Shown in pieces: positions 54,201 to 57,200 of a DNA stretch of 60,000 nucleotides. Positions within the stretch are counted from its first letter, which is position 1. Every line of letters begins with the position of its first letter. The notes under the pieces were generated by a model, which did not search any database, had not been told where the DNA came from, and worked only from the letters and a program-made list of their open reading frames with translations. The DNA comes from Antedon mediterranea. Lineage: Eukaryota; Echinodermata; Crinoidea; Comatulida; Antedonidae. The translations under genes were made by a program, and so were the position numbers. The stretch covers positions 27,822,288-27,882,287 of the forward strand of contig NC_092676.1 in assembly GCF_964355755.1 (NCBI RefSeq), read 5' to 3'.

Positions 54201-57200
54201 TACCATAGATAGAGCTTAAGAACACTACTTAAGAAGGGGTCTTACTCATATGACAATAAATTTATATGCATTCACAGTCCTTTTAAGTCACTATTTAAAA
54301 GATTGAGTAAATCGCCCGAGTCTAACAAAAACCAAACAGAAATCTATTACATGTTAAGCAAATAGTCAAATAACCCTACAACTTATTCAGAGCTATTGGG
54401 TATATAATAAAATGCTTGCAAGTTGTACATTTTACATAGAACCTAAAGTTCACAAACATTAAATAAATTGTACTGTACGATGCCTCAATCAAATAAACAT
54501 GACGCTAAAACCCAAAACAATAATACTGTTAAGCTCTGTCTACACTATCAAACAAGTTTTACAAAAAAAGTATGATGTGCCCAAATACAGTAGTGATATG
54601 CCCAAATATGGTAGTGATATGACATTATATGTCCATATTTGGGTACACTACATTTTTTTTGTCACATTCAATTTCATGTTTTAGACAGAGCACATTTTCT
54701 CAAATAACCACTATTTTTTTACACACATCTCCAACAAGCAAGATTTTTATGATTTTTTTTATAACAGTGATGTTTTTTTTCTCCTATTAGTCGTGCATTA
54801 TTGTCTGATGGTAAATACTGCAAGTGGTGGGAGATATTACGCGTAGCTGTCGCCCTCATCTCGACGTTCACGATCACGCTTCAAGCCTGTTTTCTGCACA
54901 CTGATGTTGCATTATGGGGATTTAACTACTTCCTGGATATCATCTGCTATGTCGATATGTAAGTAGTCTGTATCATTTTTTTTACATTATTAATGTTTGT
55001 TTCATTTGACTTCACTTTATTTTCACTTTTGGTAATATTATTATTATTATTATTATTATATCAAAATTTATAATGCGTCAATTCAAAGACCGAGGTACAA
55101 AATCAAAGGCACTGGGCATGTTAGTGGTCGAAAAAATGAGTTTTGAGCAATTTTTTAAATAAGGCAACAGAAGAGCAGTGTTTAATATATATATATTTTT
55201 TTTAACATTTTGAAATTTAAAAATATTTGTAGTACTGTCTTAATGTATTATTATATTGTATCAGTTTGTAATACAACACAAATAAAATGAATATACATAC
55301 TTGTATACAAACTGGCCATGCAGATGATATATCTGTCTATCCTACTTGTTGTCCTTGCTAGAGGTTGTTAAATGAATAGGCTGTTTCCATTATTTTACAT
55401 GAAGGATTTCAACCAGTGGTCAGATATAACAAAGTTGCATAGAAAAAAATAATTTTAAATTTGTCAATAACGTTTTTACTTAAGCACTGCAGTACCTAAT
55501 TATCTTAAATTAAGAATAAATATTGATGTTATGCGCAATTTGAACGATTTGCGCAATTTGAAATTGCGCAAAAAAAATCCTTGCGCAATTTGAATTGAAA
55601 CATGTGTTTCAAATTGCGCAAGCAACGTATTAAATTGCGCAAGTAATCTGCAAATTGCGCAAGGTTTTTCGACAGATTGTGAAATCATGCACACCCATAT
55701 TTTTATAGTAATTTCTAAGAATGATTCAAAATTAAAGATAAATATCGCATTTCCTTATTTTAGTAGTGCAAATATTGTTATAAGTTAGCATACCGTCGAA
55801 GAACCGACGAAGGAAAACGAAGCGGTGGTGTTCCACCAGGCGGGCGCGGCGCGGGCGGCCGGCTATACTACTCTAGCCTAGCTAGGGTCTGGACTACTGA
55901 TACTGACTAGGTTACATGGCCTAGCTTAAACTAATATTAAAAACTTAAAAAGTGAGTATTAACATTATCTTCATTGAAATGGTCTTATTCTAAATTTTAA
56001 ACTCCTCTGCCTAGCCTAGCCTAGCCATGTATGGGAAAATTTACAGTTCGTTTTCAAATTGCGCAAAGGTGTCATATTGCGCAAGAACTATCTTGCGCAA
56101 TTTACAAATTGTGCAGCGCAATTTAAAATTGCGCAAAGATTTTCTTGCGCAATTTCAAATTGCGCAAATCGTTCAAATCGCGCATAACATTGATAATGCC
56201 AACTTTTTTACTTTAACTACCGCATAAATACTTTAATATTAAACATTTTCATTAGTATGTCTTGAACTATTGTATAGTTATATAAACTAGTTCAATAGGT
56301 TCAGATTCTAGACATTTAAATCTCTGATATTTAGATATTCAATTAAACAAAATATTTGGAATTTATAATCAGTACGTCACCATGCTGTATGTAAAGCTAT
56401 TTCTGGAATTGTTACAATAGCAAATCATAAGGAAAAATATAAAGAAAAAAATAAACAATTTATAAACATTGACAGTGAAAATGCCATCATTCAAAATTAG
56501 CTACAGTAATCTGTATAATTAATAAAACATGTATTAAATGAATAAATTCAATTCAAATAAACATTGTTTTCTTTAATTTTGGAATTAAAATTAAAAAAAT
56601 TAATAATTCTGATGAGATTTTCTTTTTGAGAAAAGTAATTATAATAAATCATAATATATAAAATGGTGATTAAATTGTATAAACAATGAAAGATGCAAAA
56701 AACCCCAAGAAATATGAATCAATTGTAAATATCTAGATATGTTTAATAATATATAAATATGAAATAAATAAGAATATAAGCGTATATTATTAGAAAATAA
56801 ATTAGTAAATTATTATTACCTACAGAGAAGGCAGTGCTAAGCCTGCTTTGAATCTATGAGAATTCTTAACTGCCGTTGAGGACACTTTAAAATACGCTAT
56901 TAAGACCTACTGTATGGCAATCTGCTGCCTCAGGATTTGAGTTAATATACAAGAAATTATAGATATGAAATCAATAGAATGTATTGATGAGAATGCAATG
57001 TTTTTATAGTTAGTTTCTTGTTTATTTTATTATCATAATTATCATTTCACCTTTCGACAGGCCTACTTCTTCTTCACATTTCCCTACTTAAGATATTCTG
57101 TAAGTTGATATTATCAAAATTGTTGTTGGTGTCGCGACCACACACGCCATCAAATTCGGCGTGCCATTGTGCATAAATTATTAATTAAAACTTTTTTGTG

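Larger units (their letters stand above)
53199..54790 (+). other. Intron 22
   Basis: Crowded with MITE family 1 copies or remnants (53387, 54013, 54140, 54529). Acceptor TTCTCCTATTAG. Confidence 0.82.

Noticed and set aside
56027-56227. 66-residue open frame with repeated Ala-Gln/Leu-Arg words
   Set aside because: Created by the TTGCGCAA repeats of the foldback element.
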